A stretch of 42,668 bases of DNA from SIG459 sp045631645 (GCA_045631645.1 JAZQVC010000014.1:1-42668); one strand, 5' to 3'; shown: positions 14,890 through 23,450, numbered from the stretch's first letter. Notes: generated by a model not told the origin, from the sequence alone. Numbers and translations are program-made.

Positions 14890-16428
14890 ATGATCGGCAC
14901 ATTCTGGGCTCTTGTCCCCCCCATCGTAGCCATTGTTCTGGCTCTTATCACCAAGGAGGCTTATTCCTCCCTCTTTATCGGTATTGTTGTTGGCGCTCTG
15001 TTCTACACCGGATTCTCTCCCGTTGCCACTCTGGACACCGTTCTTAACGAAGGTTTCCTTGCTGCAATGGCAGACGCATGGAACGCCGGCATTTTCCTCT
15101 TCCTGGTGCTCCTGGGCACCATGGTAGCCCTCATCAACGCAGCCGGCGGCTCCGCTGCCTTCGGCCGTTGGGCAACCACCCACATCAAGAGCCGCGGCGG
15201 CGCTATGATCGCCACCTTCGTTCTTGGCGTTCTCATCTTCATCGATGACTATTTCAACTGCCTCACCGTGGGCTCCGTCATGCGCCCCCTCACCGACACC
15301 CACCGCATCTCCCGCAGCAAGCTGGCTTACCTCATCGACGCCACCGCTGCTCCCATCTGCATGATCGCCCCCATCTCCTCCTGGGCCGCAGCCGTTTCTT
15401 CCACCGCTGCCGACCTTAACGCAGGTATCACCGGCATTCAGCTTTTCATCCGCGCAATTCCCTATAACTTCTACTCCCTGCTCACCTTCGTCTTCGTCAT
15501 TGCTCTCGTTGTTCTGAAGTTCGACTTCGGTCCCATGAAGCTGCAGGAGCTCAACGCTATGGTCAACGGTGATCTGGGCGTCACCGGCGAGAATGAAGCT
15601 GTCGAAGCTAACCCCAAGGGCCGCGTTATCGACCTCATCCTCCCCACCATCATCCTCATCGTCACCTGCGTTCTGGGTATGGTCTACATCGGCGGCTTCT
15701 TCGGCACCGACCTTTGGGGCGGCACTGACTGCGCTGGCGACTTCATCGGAGCCTTCGGCAATACCGATGCCAGCGTCGGTCTCAGCTGGGGTGCTATCAT
15801 CGCTCTCATCATCACCATCATCTACTTCTGCTGCCGCAGAGTTCTCTCCTTCCGCAAGTGCATGGAATGCCTGCCCAAGGGCTTCATCTCCATGGTTCCC
15901 GCAATGATCATCCTCACCTTCGCTCTCACCCTGAAGAATGTTACCGGTCTTCTGGGCGCTGCTGAGTATGTTGGTGCTCTCATGGAAAGCGCCAGCGCCG
16001 GTCTCGCCGCTCTGCTGCCCGCAGTTATCTTCGTTGTCGGCGTCGCTCTTGCATTCTCCACCGGTACCTCCTGGGGTACTTTCGGTATCCTCATCCCCAT
16101 CGTTGTTGCCATGTATCCCGCTGACAGCGAGATGCTCTATATCGGCATCTCCGCTTGCCTTGCCGGTGCTGTATGCGGCGACCACTGCTCCCCCATCTCC
16201 GACACCACCATCATGTCCTCCGCCGGCGCTCAGTGCGATCATGTGACCCATGTTTCCACCCAGCTGCCCTATGCACTCACCGTTGCGGGCATCTGCTTCG
16301 TGAACTACATAATCGCAGGCTTTGTCCAGAATCCCTGGATCTGCCTTGCAATCGGCGCTGTTCTCACCGTTGTAACGCTGCTTGTTATCAAGGGTGTCAC
16401 CGCCAACAAGGACACTCAGGCTGCATAA
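14890..16428 (+). CDS. lysW: NhaC-family transporter, predicted lysine carrier
   Basis: This is an integral-membrane antiporter-like protein of 512 residues with about 11-12 helices. The family signature FIDDYFNCLTVGSVMRPLTD and nearby LIDATAAPICMIAPISSWAA mark NhaC-type carriers. The ATG at 14890 is preceded by GGAGG at 14877-14881; a TTG at 14875 lies before that ribosome site and was rejected. A lysine riboswitch controls it. In comparative studies of lysine regulons, NhaC-family members behind such riboswitches were named LysW and predicted to import lysine. Substrate is therefore from context, and sodium or proton exchange remains possible. It is a single-gene unit with its own terminator. 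Confidence 0.9.
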   Translation: MIGTFWALVPPIVAIVLALITKEAYSSLFIGIVVGALFYTGFSPVATLDTVLNEGFLAAMADAWNAGIFLFLVLLGTMVALINAAGGSAAFGRWATTHIKSRGGAMIATFVLGVLIFIDDYFNCLTVGSVMRPLTDTHRISRSKLAYLIDATAAPICMIAPISSWAAAVSSTAADLNAGITGIQLFIRAIPYNFYSLLTFVFVIALVVLKFDFGPMKLQELNAMVNGDLGVTGENEAVEANPKGRVIDLILPTIILIVTCVLGMVYIGGFFGTDLWGGTDCAGDFIGAFGNTDASVGLSWGAIIALIITIIYFCCRRVLSFRKCMECLPKGFISMVPAMIILTFALTLKNVTGLLGAAEYVGALMESASAGLAALLPAVIFVVGVALAFSTGTSWGTFGILIPIVVAMYPADSEMLYIGISACLAGAVCGDHCSPISDTTIMSSAGAQCDHVTHVSTQLPYALTVAGICFVNYIIAGFVQNPWICLAIGAVLTVVTLLVIKGVTANKDTQAA

Positions 16429-16447
16429 GTTCATTCCAATTGTTTTC

Positions 16448-16480
16448 AAAGGACACAGACTTTTGTCTGTGTCCTTTTCC
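16448..16480 (+). terminator. Intrinsic terminator after the lysine carrier
   Basis: A 13-bp stem (16448-16460 with 16465-16477) with a TTTT loop is built from GGACACAGAC / GTCTGTGTCC and flanked by A and T runs. Confidence 0.92.
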
Positions 16481-16511
16481 ATTTTTCGGAAAAATGTGAG
16501 GGTCTTTTTCC

Positions 16512-16540
16512 TTGACATAATAACACTTTGGTAATAGAAT
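16512..16540 (+). promoter_or_regulatory. Promoter of rny
   Basis: A consensus -35 TTGACA (16512-16517), an exact 17-bp spacer and the -10 TAGAAT (16535-16540) are present. Confidence 0.85.
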
Positions 16541-16546
16541 ATATCG

Positions 16547-16742
16547 GTGGAGGAAGATACTCTTTGGGGAGAAAGAGTCCTTTTCCTCTGCTCAACTCGT
16601 AATTTGATCCTTTCAGGTTCGTTTTATGGCCTGTTTTAATTAGATGAACTCCGCCCCTTTTGGAGCTTATCCCTGAGAAAAAAAGCATAAAACAAAAACC
16701 CACCGCAAAATTCTTAAAGAATGGAGGTGTGTTTACTTTACT
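16547..16742 (+). other. Structured 5' leader of rny
   Basis: About 195 nt of untranslated leader is predicted. At its very 5' end is a nested hairpin: GAGGAA (16550-16555) with TTCCTC (16583-16588), enclosing ACTCTTT with AAAGAGT (16559-16565 with 16572-16578). A second small stem, CTCC / GGAG, lies near 16650-16670. The ribosome site GGAGGT (16723-16728) is about 14 nt from the ATG, longer than usual. An early hairpin in an RNase mRNA can set its stability; that role here is a guess. Confidence 0.45.
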
Positions 16743-18296
16743 ATGCCAAACTTAGTATGGATTATCGGCACCGTTATAGTGCTTGTTATAGTTGCAATCT
16801 TGATGTTCCTTCTGGGCATACTCTACCGCAAAAAAGTCTCCGAGCGTGAGATTTCCAGCGCCGAGGAAGAAGCCCGCAGAATAATCAATGAGTCCATAAA
16901 GAGCGCAGAAAGCAAAAAGCGTGAAGCGCTCCTCGAGGCAAAGGAAGAAATACACAGAAGTCGTACCGAGTACGAGCGCGAAGTGAAAGAGCGTCGCGCA
17001 GACCTGCAGAAGCAGGAACGCCGTCTTCAGCAGAAGGAAGAAAACCTTGACAAGAAGATGGATAACTTTGAACGCAAGACCGAAAATCTCAGCCGCAAGA
17101 TTGCTGAAGTTGAAGCTCAGCAGGAAGAGATTAAAACCATCAAAAAGAGCCAGCTTGAGATGCTCGAGCGCATCTCCGGCTACACCGTAGAAGAGGCCAA
17201 GGCCTACCTTATCTCCACCATCGAAGCGGAAGTTACCCACGAGATGGCCGTCAAGGTGAAGGAGATTGAGGCACGCTATAAGGAAGAGGCGGACAACCAT
17301 GCCCGCGAGCTTATCTCTATAGCTATCCAGCGCTGCGCCGCCGACCACGCCAGCGAGATCACCGTATCCGTCGTACCCCTCCCCAACGACGAGATGAAGG
17401 GCCGCATTATCGGACGCGAAGGCCGCAACATCCGCAGCATCGAAACCCTCACCGGCTGCGACCTCATCATTGATGACACTCCCGAAGCCATCACCGTTTC
17501 CAGCTTTGATCCCGTGCGCCGCGAAATCGCCCGCATGGCTCTTGAAAAGCTCATTGCCGACGGACGCATCCATCCCGCCCGCATTGAGGAAATGGTTGCA
17601 AAGGCGCAGAGAGAAGTTAACGCAACCATCAAGGCCGAAGGCGAACGCGCCGTGTTCGAGACCAATGTTCAGGGTCTCCACCCCGACCTTATCAGACTCA
17701 TCGGCCGTCAGAAATACCGCACCAGCTACGGTCAGAACGTTCTCAACCACTCCATGGAAGTTGCCCACATTGCGGGTCTTCTCGCCAGCGAGCTGGGTGT
17801 TGACGTTGCCACTGCCAAGCGCGCAGGTCTTCTCCACGACCTTGGCAAGAGCATTGACCACGAGGTTGAGGGCAGCCACGTCACCATCGGTGTTGACATT
17901 GCCCGCAAGTATAAAGAGAGCGAAGAGGTTATCCACGCTATCCACGCCCACCACGGCGATGTGGAGCCTCACAGCATAATCGCCTGCATCGTTCAGGCGG
18001 CAGACGCAATCTCCGCCGCCCGTCCCGGTGCTCGCCGCGAGAACATCGAAAACTATGTCAAGCGCCTTGAAAAGCTTGAGGAAGTTTCCAAGTCCTTCCC
18101 CGGCATCGAAAGCACCTATGCAATTCAGGCAGGCCGCGAAATCCGCGTCATGGTCAAGCCCGAGGAAGTGGGCGAGGACCAGATGGTGCTCCTTGCAAGA
18201 GACATTCCCAAGAAGATCGAGGAGGAACTCACCTATCCCGGTCAGATCAAGGTTCATGTCCTTCGCGAGACCAAGGCTATCGAATACGCCAAGTAA
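16743..18296 (+). CDS. rny: Ribonuclease Y
   Basis: RNase Y is the membrane-anchored endoribonuclease that starts mRNA decay in many Firmicutes. The 517 residues include one N-terminal membrane helix (about 5-27), a long charged coiled coil (about 35-200), a KH RNA-binding domain with GREGRNIRSIE (224-234), and an HD domain with His336 (NHSMEVAH) and His365-Asp366 (LLHDLGKSID). Length is typical (about 520). It is monocistronic here, with its own promoter and a perfect palindromic terminator. Confidence 0.97.
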   Translation: MPNLVWIIGTVIVLVIVAILMFLLGILYRKKVSEREISSAEEEARRIINESIKSAESKKREALLEAKEEIHRSRTEYEREVKERRADLQKQERRLQQKEENLDKKMDNFERKTENLSRKIAEVEAQQEEIKTIKKSQLEMLERISGYTVEEAKAYLISTIEAEVTHEMAVKVKEIEARYKEEADNHARELISIAIQRCAADHASEITVSVVPLPNDEMKGRIIGREGRNIRSIETLTGCDLIIDDTPEAITVSSFDPVRREIARMALEKLIADGRIHPARIEEMVAKAQREVNATIKAEGERAVFETNVQGLHPDLIRLIGRQKYRTSYGQNVLNHSMEVAHIAGLLASELGVDVATAKRAGLLHDLGKSIDHEVEGSHVTIGVDIARKYKESEEVIHAIHAHHGDVEPHSIIACIVQAADAISAARPGARRENIENYVKRLEKLEEVSKSFPGIESTYAIQAGREIRVMVKPEEVGEDQMVLLARDIPKKIEEELTYPGQIKVHVLRETKAIEYAK

Positions 18297-18302
18297 AACT
18301 CC

Positions 18303-18337
18303 ACGAGCCGCATCAATTGATGCGGCTCGTTTTTTTA
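18303..18337 (+). terminator. Intrinsic terminator after rny
   Basis: A perfect 28-bp palindrome (18303-18330; arm ACGAGCCGCATCAA) is followed by seven T. The hairpin is unusually long and regular. Confidence 0.93.
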
Positions 18338-18348
18338 TTGCGCGCACC

Positions 18349-18641
18349 TTTAAAGCCTCCCTTGTGTAAAGGGAGGTGCCGAACGAACGTGAGGCGGAGG
18401 AATTGTTGTCTCCGACAGCCATATTCTTTTCGTGTGGCCGAAAAGAATATGGAAAGAAAAGTCCACCAAAGAGGGGCTCCCAATGCCCCCCTTTGGAAAC
18501 TCCCTCGGTGCAAATGGTGAAACAGCTTTGTGCCACATAACAAGCGCCTAAACCTTAGTGTGCATCCCTCGTTTTCCGCTCGGGACACTGCTGCGTAGAG
18601 GCGCCTGCTCGGCGCCACTGGGATGGTACCTCGTTATGTTT
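18349..18641 (+). repeat. Modular intergenic repeat, copy A (293 bp, lacks module 2)
   Basis: This is one of five related copies in the window. It begins TTTAAAGCCTCCCTTG with a CCTCCCTT/AAGGGAGG hairpin (module 1). It then has a single GTCTCCGAC, followed by module 3: a 14-bp hairpin CCATATTCTTTTCG / CGAAAAGAATATGG (18419-18432 with 18439-18452) and a CCAAAG...CTTTGG stem. Module 4 follows (GTGCCACATAA ... ACCTTAGTGTG ... GGCGCC hairpin), and the copy ends in CCTCGTTATGTTT. It sits between the convergent rny and pflA genes. Frames inside it are not conserved between copies, so I call no protein. Confidence 0.85.
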
Positions 18642-18644
18642 GGT

Positions 18645-18720
18645 GGAACGGTCAAAACCGTTCCCTACAATGTGGTCGATGCACTCCAATAACGTCGTAG
18701 GGCGGGGGTTTACTCCCGCC
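18645..18720. repeat. Two short inverted-repeat hairpins
   Basis: GGAACGGT-CAAA-ACCGTTCC (18645-18664) and GGCGGG / CCCGCC (18701-18706 with 18715-18720) follow copy A directly. Both look like small palindromic repeats of the REP type. No T-tract follows them. Confidence 0.55.
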
Positions 18721-18747
18721 GAAAGCTCTCCCTCTCACTGGAAAAAT

Positions 18748-18785
18748 AAAAAAGTCATAGCAGAAACCTGCTATGACTTTTTTAT
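18748..18785 (-). terminator. Intrinsic terminator after pflA
   Basis: A 16-bp stem (18748-18763 with 18768-18783), core GTCATAGCAG / CTGCTATGAC, has A and T runs on both sides. It reads as a terminator on the minus strand next to the pflA stop and could also stop plus-strand transcripts. Confidence 0.9.
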
Positions 18786-19502
18786 TTATACCTTTTTCAA
18801 AATTGCGTCCACTTTGTCCATCTCTGCCTTGGTGGGGGCTTCCGTGTCAGAAAGCTGGTAGCAGCCTTTCTCCCACTTATGCTCGCCCAGCTTATGGAAG
18901 GGCAGCGGCTCGATGCGCTCGATGCACTTATATTGGGAAAGAAACTGTGCAAGATCTCGAATTTTATCCTCTTGCATGGTGAGTCCGGGGACAACAACAT
19001 GGCGGATCCAAACTCGCTTGCCCTGCGCCTCGCAGTAATCGAGAAGCTCCTTTTCCCGCTGCAGGCAAACTTCGCTGCCTGTTATGCGGCGTGAAAGAGC
19101 TTCATCAAAGCTCTTGATGTCCAGAAGGAGCATATCCGCAGCATCAACGGTCTTTTTGCAGACAGAAAGAGGAATGATGCCGCTGGTATCAATAGCAGTG
19201 TGGATGCCTCGCTCCTTGAGAGCACAGATAACTTCATACACAAACTCATGCTGCATCATGGGCTCTCCGCCGGAGAAGGTAACCCCTCCGCCGTTTTTGT
19301 AAAAGCCCTTATAGGCCATCACCTTTTCCACTATCTCCTCGACCGTGGCTTCAGTGCCGTCCGAGGGATCCCAGGAGTCGGGATTATGGCAGTAAAGGCA
19401 GCGGAGAGGACAGCCCTGCAGAAACACGATGAAGCGGATGCCGGGGCCGTCCACAGCGCCGAAGGTCTCGTAGGAATGAACTCTTCCGATTGCCATACTC
19501 AT
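18786..19502 (-). CDS. pflA: Pyruvate formate-lyase activating enzyme
   Basis: PflA is a radical SAM enzyme that installs the glycyl radical on PflB under anaerobic conditions. The [4Fe-4S] motif CxxxCxxC is CPLRCLYC (Cys31, Cys35, Cys38), with the SAM-contact motif FSGGEPMMQ following. The 238-residue length is normal. The gene starts 15 bp after the pflB stop, so both come from one mRNA. A strong hairpin terminator follows. Confidence 0.96.
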   Translation of the reverse strand: MSMAIGRVHSYETFGAVDGPGIRFIVFLQGCPLRCLYCHNPDSWDPSDGTEATVEEIVEKVMAYKGFYKNGGGVTFSGGEPMMQHEFVYEVICALKERGIHTAIDTSGIIPLSVCKKTVDAADMLLLDIKSFDEALSRRITGSEVCLQREKELLDYCEAQGKRVWIRHVVVPGLTMQEDKIRDLAQFLSQYKCIERIEPLPFHKLGEHKWEKGCYQLSDTEAPTKAEMDKVDAILKKV

Positions 19503-19517
19503 TTCCTCGCGGTTTTT

Positions 19518-21734
19518 TTACATCTTCTCGTGGAAGGTGCGGGAGATAACATCAAGCTGCTGCTCGCGGCTGAGCTTGATGAAGTTAACAGCGTAGCCGC
19601 TGACGCGGATGGTCAGCTGGGGATACTTCTCGGGATGCTTCATTGCATCGATGAGGGTTTCACGGTTGAGAACGTTGATGTTGACGTGCTGACCGGTTGC
19701 CTCCATGTAGGCATCAATGAGGGTGATGAGGTTCTGGCTGCGGTCGGAATCTTCCTTACCCAGAGCGGAAGGAGCCATGGAGAAGGTGTAGCTGATGCCG
19801 TCCTCGCAATCCTCGAAGGGAATCTTGGAAACGGAGAGGAGGGAAGCCAGAGCGCCGTTGGTGTCGCGTCCGTGCATGGGGTTTGCGCCAGGTGCCAGAG
19901 GAACACCTGCCTGACGGCCGTCGGGAGTGGTGCCGGTGTTCTTGCCGTACTCAACGTTGGAGGTGATGGTGAGAACAGACTGGGTTGCGATGGAATCGCG
20001 GTACATCTTGTTCTCGCGGATGAAGTTCATAAACATGCGGGTGACATCCACGGCGATGGAGTCAACGCGCTCGTCGTTGTTGCCGTACTTGGGGAAGTCG
20101 CCCTCGATGCGGAAGTCAACTGCAATGCCCTGCTCGTTGCGGATGGGCTTTACCTTTGCATACTTGATAGCGGAGAGGGAGTCGGCAACAACGCTGAGAC
20201 CGGCAATGCCGCAGGCGGTGGTGCGCTTGATTTCCTCGTCCATGAGAGCCATCTCAATGCGCTCATAGTTATACTTATCGTGGATATAGTGGATCATGTA
20301 GAGAGCCTTGGTGTAGACATTGGCAAGATACTTTGCCATGTCGGTGAACTTGGCCATAACCTCTTCATAGTCCAGATATTCACTGGTGATAGGCTCGGTC
20401 TTAGGGCCAATCTGCTTGCCGCTGCGCTCGTCAACGCCGCCGTTGATGGCGTAAAGGAGAGCCTTTGCCAGGTTTGCACGGGCGCCGAAGAACTGCATCT
20501 GCTTGCCTATGCGCATGGGGCTGACGCAGCAGGCGATGCCGTAGTCATCACCCAGGTCGGCACGCATAAGGTCGTCGTTCTCATACTGGATGGAGCTGGT
20601 CTGGATGGAGATGTTGGTTGCGTACTTCTTGAAGTTTTCGGGAAGTGCGGGAGACCAGAGAACAGTGAGGTTGGGCTCGGGAGCAGGTCCGAGGTTCACG
20701 AGGGTGTGGAGGAAGCGGTAGCTCATCTTGGTGACCATGTGGCGGCCGTCCAGACCCATACCGCCGATGGACTCGGTGACCCAGACGGGGTCGCCCGCGA
20801 AGATATCATCATAGTCCAGAATGCGGAGGAAGCGGACAATACGCAGCTTCATGATGAAATGGTCAACCATTTCCTGAATCTCTTCCTCGGTATAGCGGCC
20901 TTCAGCAAGGTCGCGCTCGGCATAGATGTCAAGGAAGGTGCTGGTGCGGCCAAGGCTCATTGCAGCGCCGTTCTGTTCCTTAACAGCGGCAAGGTAGCCA
21001 AGATAAGTCCACTGAATGGCTTCCTTGGTGTCGCGTGCGGGACGGCTGATGTCGAAGCCGTAGATAGCGCCCATTTCTTTCAGCTCATTGAGGGCGTCGA
21101 TGTGCTCGCTGATTTCCTCGCGCTTGCGGAGAAGCTCCTCGGTGAGTTCGGCGGAGTCATAGCGATCCTTTGCAGCCTTCTTCTCCTGAATGAGGTAGTC
21201 AACACCGTAAAGAGCAACGCGGCGATAGTCGCCGATGATGCGGCCGCGGCCGTAAGCATCGGGCAGACCGGTGAGAAGCTTTGCGCTTCTGGCTGCGCGG
21301 ATGTCAGGGGTGTAGATAGCGAAAACCTGCTCGTTGTGGCTGTGGCGATACTTGAAGATCTTCTTAACTTCGGGATCCATGTGGTAGCCGTGCTCTTCAA
21401 GGCTCTGCTCAACCATGCGTACGCCGCCGAAGGGCATGATGGCGCGCTTGAGGGGCTTTTCGGTCTGGAGACCTACGATAACCTCAAGATCCTTGTTGAT
21501 ATAGCCTGCAGCGTGGGCGGTTATGCTGGAGATAACCTTGGTGTCTGCATCGAGAACGCGGCCGGGAGCCTTGCGCTCAGCTTCGAGCAGTACGCACAGT
21601 TCATCCCAAAGCTGCTTGGTGCGAGCGGTGGGAGAAGCAAGGAAGCTCTCGTCGCCGTCATAGGGGGTGTAGTTATTCTGAATAAAATCGCGAACGTTGA
21701 TTTCTTCGTTCCATACGCCTTTAGTAAATTCCAT
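19518..21734 (-). CDS. pflB: Formate C-acetyltransferase (pyruvate formate-lyase)
   Basis: PflB cleaves pyruvate with CoA to acetyl-CoA and formate, a central anaerobic fermentation step. The 738 residues include the adjacent catalytic cysteines in GIACCVSPM (Cys402-Cys403) and the C-terminal glycyl-radical motif RVSGYAVNF with Gly713. Length is close to that of other Firmicutes PflB. It is first in the pflB-pflA operon. The ribosome site AGAAAGGG is near the ATG. A LysR gene is next upstream on the same strand, separated by a terminator and a promoter region. Confidence 0.97.
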   Translation of the reverse strand: MEFTKGVWNEEINVRDFIQNNYTPYDGDESFLASPTARTKQLWDELCVLLEAERKAPGRVLDADTKVISSITAHAAGYINKDLEVIVGLQTEKPLKRAIMPFGGVRMVEQSLEEHGYHMDPEVKKIFKYRHSHNEQVFAIYTPDIRAARSAKLLTGLPDAYGRGRIIGDYRRVALYGVDYLIQEKKAAKDRYDSAELTEELLRKREEISEHIDALNELKEMGAIYGFDISRPARDTKEAIQWTYLGYLAAVKEQNGAAMSLGRTSTFLDIYAERDLAEGRYTEEEIQEMVDHFIMKLRIVRFLRILDYDDIFAGDPVWVTESIGGMGLDGRHMVTKMSYRFLHTLVNLGPAPEPNLTVLWSPALPENFKKYATNISIQTSSIQYENDDLMRADLGDDYGIACCVSPMRIGKQMQFFGARANLAKALLYAINGGVDERSGKQIGPKTEPITSEYLDYEEVMAKFTDMAKYLANVYTKALYMIHYIHDKYNYERIEMALMDEEIKRTTACGIAGLSVVADSLSAIKYAKVKPIRNEQGIAVDFRIEGDFPKYGNNDERVDSIAVDVTRMFMNFIRENKMYRDSIATQSVLTITSNVEYGKNTGTTPDGRQAGVPLAPGANPMHGRDTNGALASLLSVSKIPFEDCEDGISYTFSMAPSALGKEDSDRSQNLITLIDAYMEATGQHVNINVLNRETLIDAMKHPEKYPQLTIRVSGYAVNFIKLSREQQLDVISRTFHEKM

Positions 21735-21796
21735 ATTTTATCCCTTTCTGCCTTTCAAGGCGGATACTATTACTATTATTACCATTTTCCGAGGAA

Positions 21797-21825
21797 ATTG
21801 TATCAGACGTTTGATATTATTTGAA
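21797..21825 (-). promoter_or_regulatory. Candidate pflB promoter with a near-palindrome in the spacer
   Basis: On the minus strand, TTCAAA (21825-21820), a 17-bp spacer and TACAAT (21802-21797) form a promoter with a weak -35. The spacer and -10 edge carry an imperfect palindrome, TATCAGACGTTTGATA (plus strand, starting at 21801, 14 of 16 symmetric positions), a possible operator. It does not match the Rex box I know. Confidence 0.5.
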
Positions 21826-21874
21826 GAGATAAAATTAGCATAGAGCTATTCTGTGCAGTTATGGCTAAAGCGCA

Positions 21875-21929
21875 AAAACGCGTATATACACCCTTTCACA
21901 TCGATAAATTGGGCATATATACGCGTTTT
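21875..21929 (-). terminator. Terminator-like hairpin after the LysR gene
   Basis: An imperfect 19-bp inverted repeat, AAAACGCGTATATACACCC at 21875-21893 and its complement at 21911-21929 (17 of 19 match), surrounds a 17-nt loop. On the minus strand it ends in TTTTTGC. It may also hold binding sites, since it lies upstream of pflB. Confidence 0.6.
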
Positions 21930-21966
21930 ATATATATCTGTCGTTATAGCAAGGACTATATGTGCT

Positions 21967-22890
21967 CTAGCGAAGAGACTCTACCATTTCGTGAACCTTG
22001 CGTACGAATAATTTTTCTGCCTCGCTGAGGCGGTAGCCTTTGCGGTAGATAAGCAGATCCTTATATTCGTTATCGGGGAAATCGCAGTTTTTCTCGGTGA
22101 GAGGATAGGTCTCGAAAACTCCGGGAGGTGTGGGAGACGCCCACATATAGGTTTCCGGCATGGCGCAGAGAAGCTCAAACTGGCTCTGGCGCTCATAGAC
22201 AACTATCTCGCGGCGGTTTGAAACCTTGCTGCGCAGCTCGGTGAGCATGCTTGCAGAGAGGGAGGGAATGGTGGGGTCGCCGTGGCTTATTTCGATAAGT
22301 CCCTGAAGGTCATCGGTGGTAATATGCTCCTTGTTGGCGAGGGGGTTCGCCTTGCTCATAACAAGGTGGTAGTTGAACTTCCATATGGGCTCGGCAACCA
22401 GATCCTTGCTCTCGATATAGCGGAGGTAGTATTCCTCGAAAGATGTCTGGTAGCGGACAATGCCGATATTATAGTCGCGGGCTTCAACATGATGGATGGT
22501 GCTCATGGTGTTGGTCTCGCGGTAGTTTACCTTCAGAGGCTGACCGCCCTCAAGTTCCTGAATGAAATCCACGAAGGCATGGGAGATATAGCAGGCGATG
22601 GGCACGCTTATTTCCACGCTGACGGATTCGGAAGAGCTTGTGCGGAAGCGGTTTTCCAAAGATTCAATCTCTGAAATAATATCCTTGGCGCGGGCAAGAA
22701 ACTCCTCGCCCTTTTTGGTGGGCACAACACCTCGGCTTGTGCGGTTGAATATGTCAATGCCTATGTCGGCTTCAAGCTCCTTGACAGCTTTGCTGAGGAA
22801 GGGCTGGCTCACATAAAGCTTCTCCGCCGCCTTGGAAATGGAGCGGCTTCGTTCAATTTCTATTGCATATTTAAGATGCTGGATGTCCAT
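21967..22890 (-). CDS. LysR-family transcriptional regulator
   Basis: This 307-residue regulator has an N-terminal winged helix-turn-helix (residues 1-60: MDIQHLKYAIEIERSRSISK, AAEKLYVSQPFLSKAVKELE, FNRTSRGVVPTKKG) and a C-terminal periplasmic-binding-like effector domain. It is unusual for LysR genes in being oriented the same way as its nearest neighbour, pflB, rather than divergent. Control of pfl or self-control is possible; the effector is unknown. Upstream lies a modular repeat, with no promoter I trust. Confidence 0.93.
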   Translation of the reverse strand: MDIQHLKYAIEIERSRSISKAAEKLYVSQPFLSKAVKELEADIGIDIFNRTSRGVVPTKKGEEFLARAKDIISEIESLENRFRTSSSESVSVEISVPIACYISHAFVDFIQELEGGQPLKVNYRETNTMSTIHHVEARDYNIGIVRYQTSFEEYYLRYIESKDLVAEPIWKFNYHLVMSKANPLANKEHITTDDLQGLIEISHGDPTIPSLSASMLTELRSKVSNRREIVVYERQSQFELLCAMPETYMWASPTPPGVFETYPLTEKNCDFPDNEYKDLLIYRKGYRLSEAEKLFVRKVHEMVESLR

Positions 22891-23000
22891 TTGTCCACAT
22901 CCTTTTCTGAAAACTTCTTCGCTTTTATTTTAATATACACTACCGTCTTTGGCAAGACGGCTTTTTGTGCCAGGCGAAGACGGAGGGAGAGATGCGCCGA

Positions 23001-23396
23001 AAAACAGAACGAGGCGTAATCTCCGTGGCGCCGAGCAGGCGCCTCGAGGCAGCAGCGTCCTGAGCGGAAATCGAGGCATGCACACTAAGGTTTGGACTTT
23101 GATTATGTGGCACAGCGCCATTTCCCATCTCCGCACTTGGGGAGTTTCCAAAGAGGGGGCTTTCCTCGCCCCCTCTTTGGCCTGTTTTTCTTTCCATATT
23201 CTTTTTGCTGGCACAAAAAGAATATGGCCGTCGGAGACAATTACGCTCCAGCAACTTCCCTCCTCGCGGCATAGCCGCTGCGGTCGGTGGCTAAAAATAT
23301 GCCACCGGCATATTTTCTTAACGCCCCGACGTCGGAGACAACAATCCCTCCGTCTTTTGCCTGCGGCAAAATCCACCTCCCTTTGCAAGGGAGGCC
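23001..23396 (-). repeat. Modular intergenic repeat, copy B (396 bp, all modules)
   Basis: Read on the minus strand from 23396, it has module 1 (GGCCTCCCTTGC / GGGAGG hairpin), module 2 between two GTCTCCGAC repeats (23331-23339 and 23230-23238; TCGGGGCGTTAAGAAAAT, then a TATGCCGGTGGCATA hairpin), module 3 (CCATATTCTTTTTG hairpin and a CCAAAGAGGGGG / CCCCCTCTTTGG stem), module 4 (TGTGCCACATAATC ... ACCTTAGTGTG ... GGCGCC hairpin), and the end CCTCGTTCTGTTTT. It lies between the small membrane-protein gene and lysR. The flank 22891-23000 holds nothing else I recognise. Confidence 0.85.
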
Positions 23397-23416
23397 AATT
23401 CCCCCTGTCTGGGCAC

Positions 23417-23450
23417 AAAAAACAGGCACAGCGGAAACCCACTGTGCCTG
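23417..23450 (-). terminator. Intrinsic terminator of the glyS operon
   Basis: On the minus strand, CAGGCACAG / CTGTGCCTG (23450-23442 with 23431-23423) is followed by a run of six T, just after the stop codon of the small membrane-protein gene. Confidence 0.88.

Noticed and set aside
14636..14893. An 85-codon frame over the lysine riboswitch
   Set aside because: It overlaps the riboswitch core and terminator; the RNA structure explains the sequence.
14833..16518. A 561-codon minus-strand frame rich in Gly, Asp and Glu
   Set aside because: Antisense to the NhaC-family carrier; the composition is what reversed membrane-protein codons give.
16752..18536. A 594-codon minus-strand frame
   Set aside because: Antisense to RNase Y and running through its terminator and repeat copy A.
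18313..18618. Small frames inside repeat copies A, B, C and D
   Set aside because: Frames are not kept between copies and break at module junctions, while hairpins are kept. They are better explained as repeat sequence than genes.
19200..21824. An 874-codon open frame on the plus strand
   Set aside because: Antisense to pflB and part of pflA, which have complete catalytic motifs. Same codon-bias artefact.
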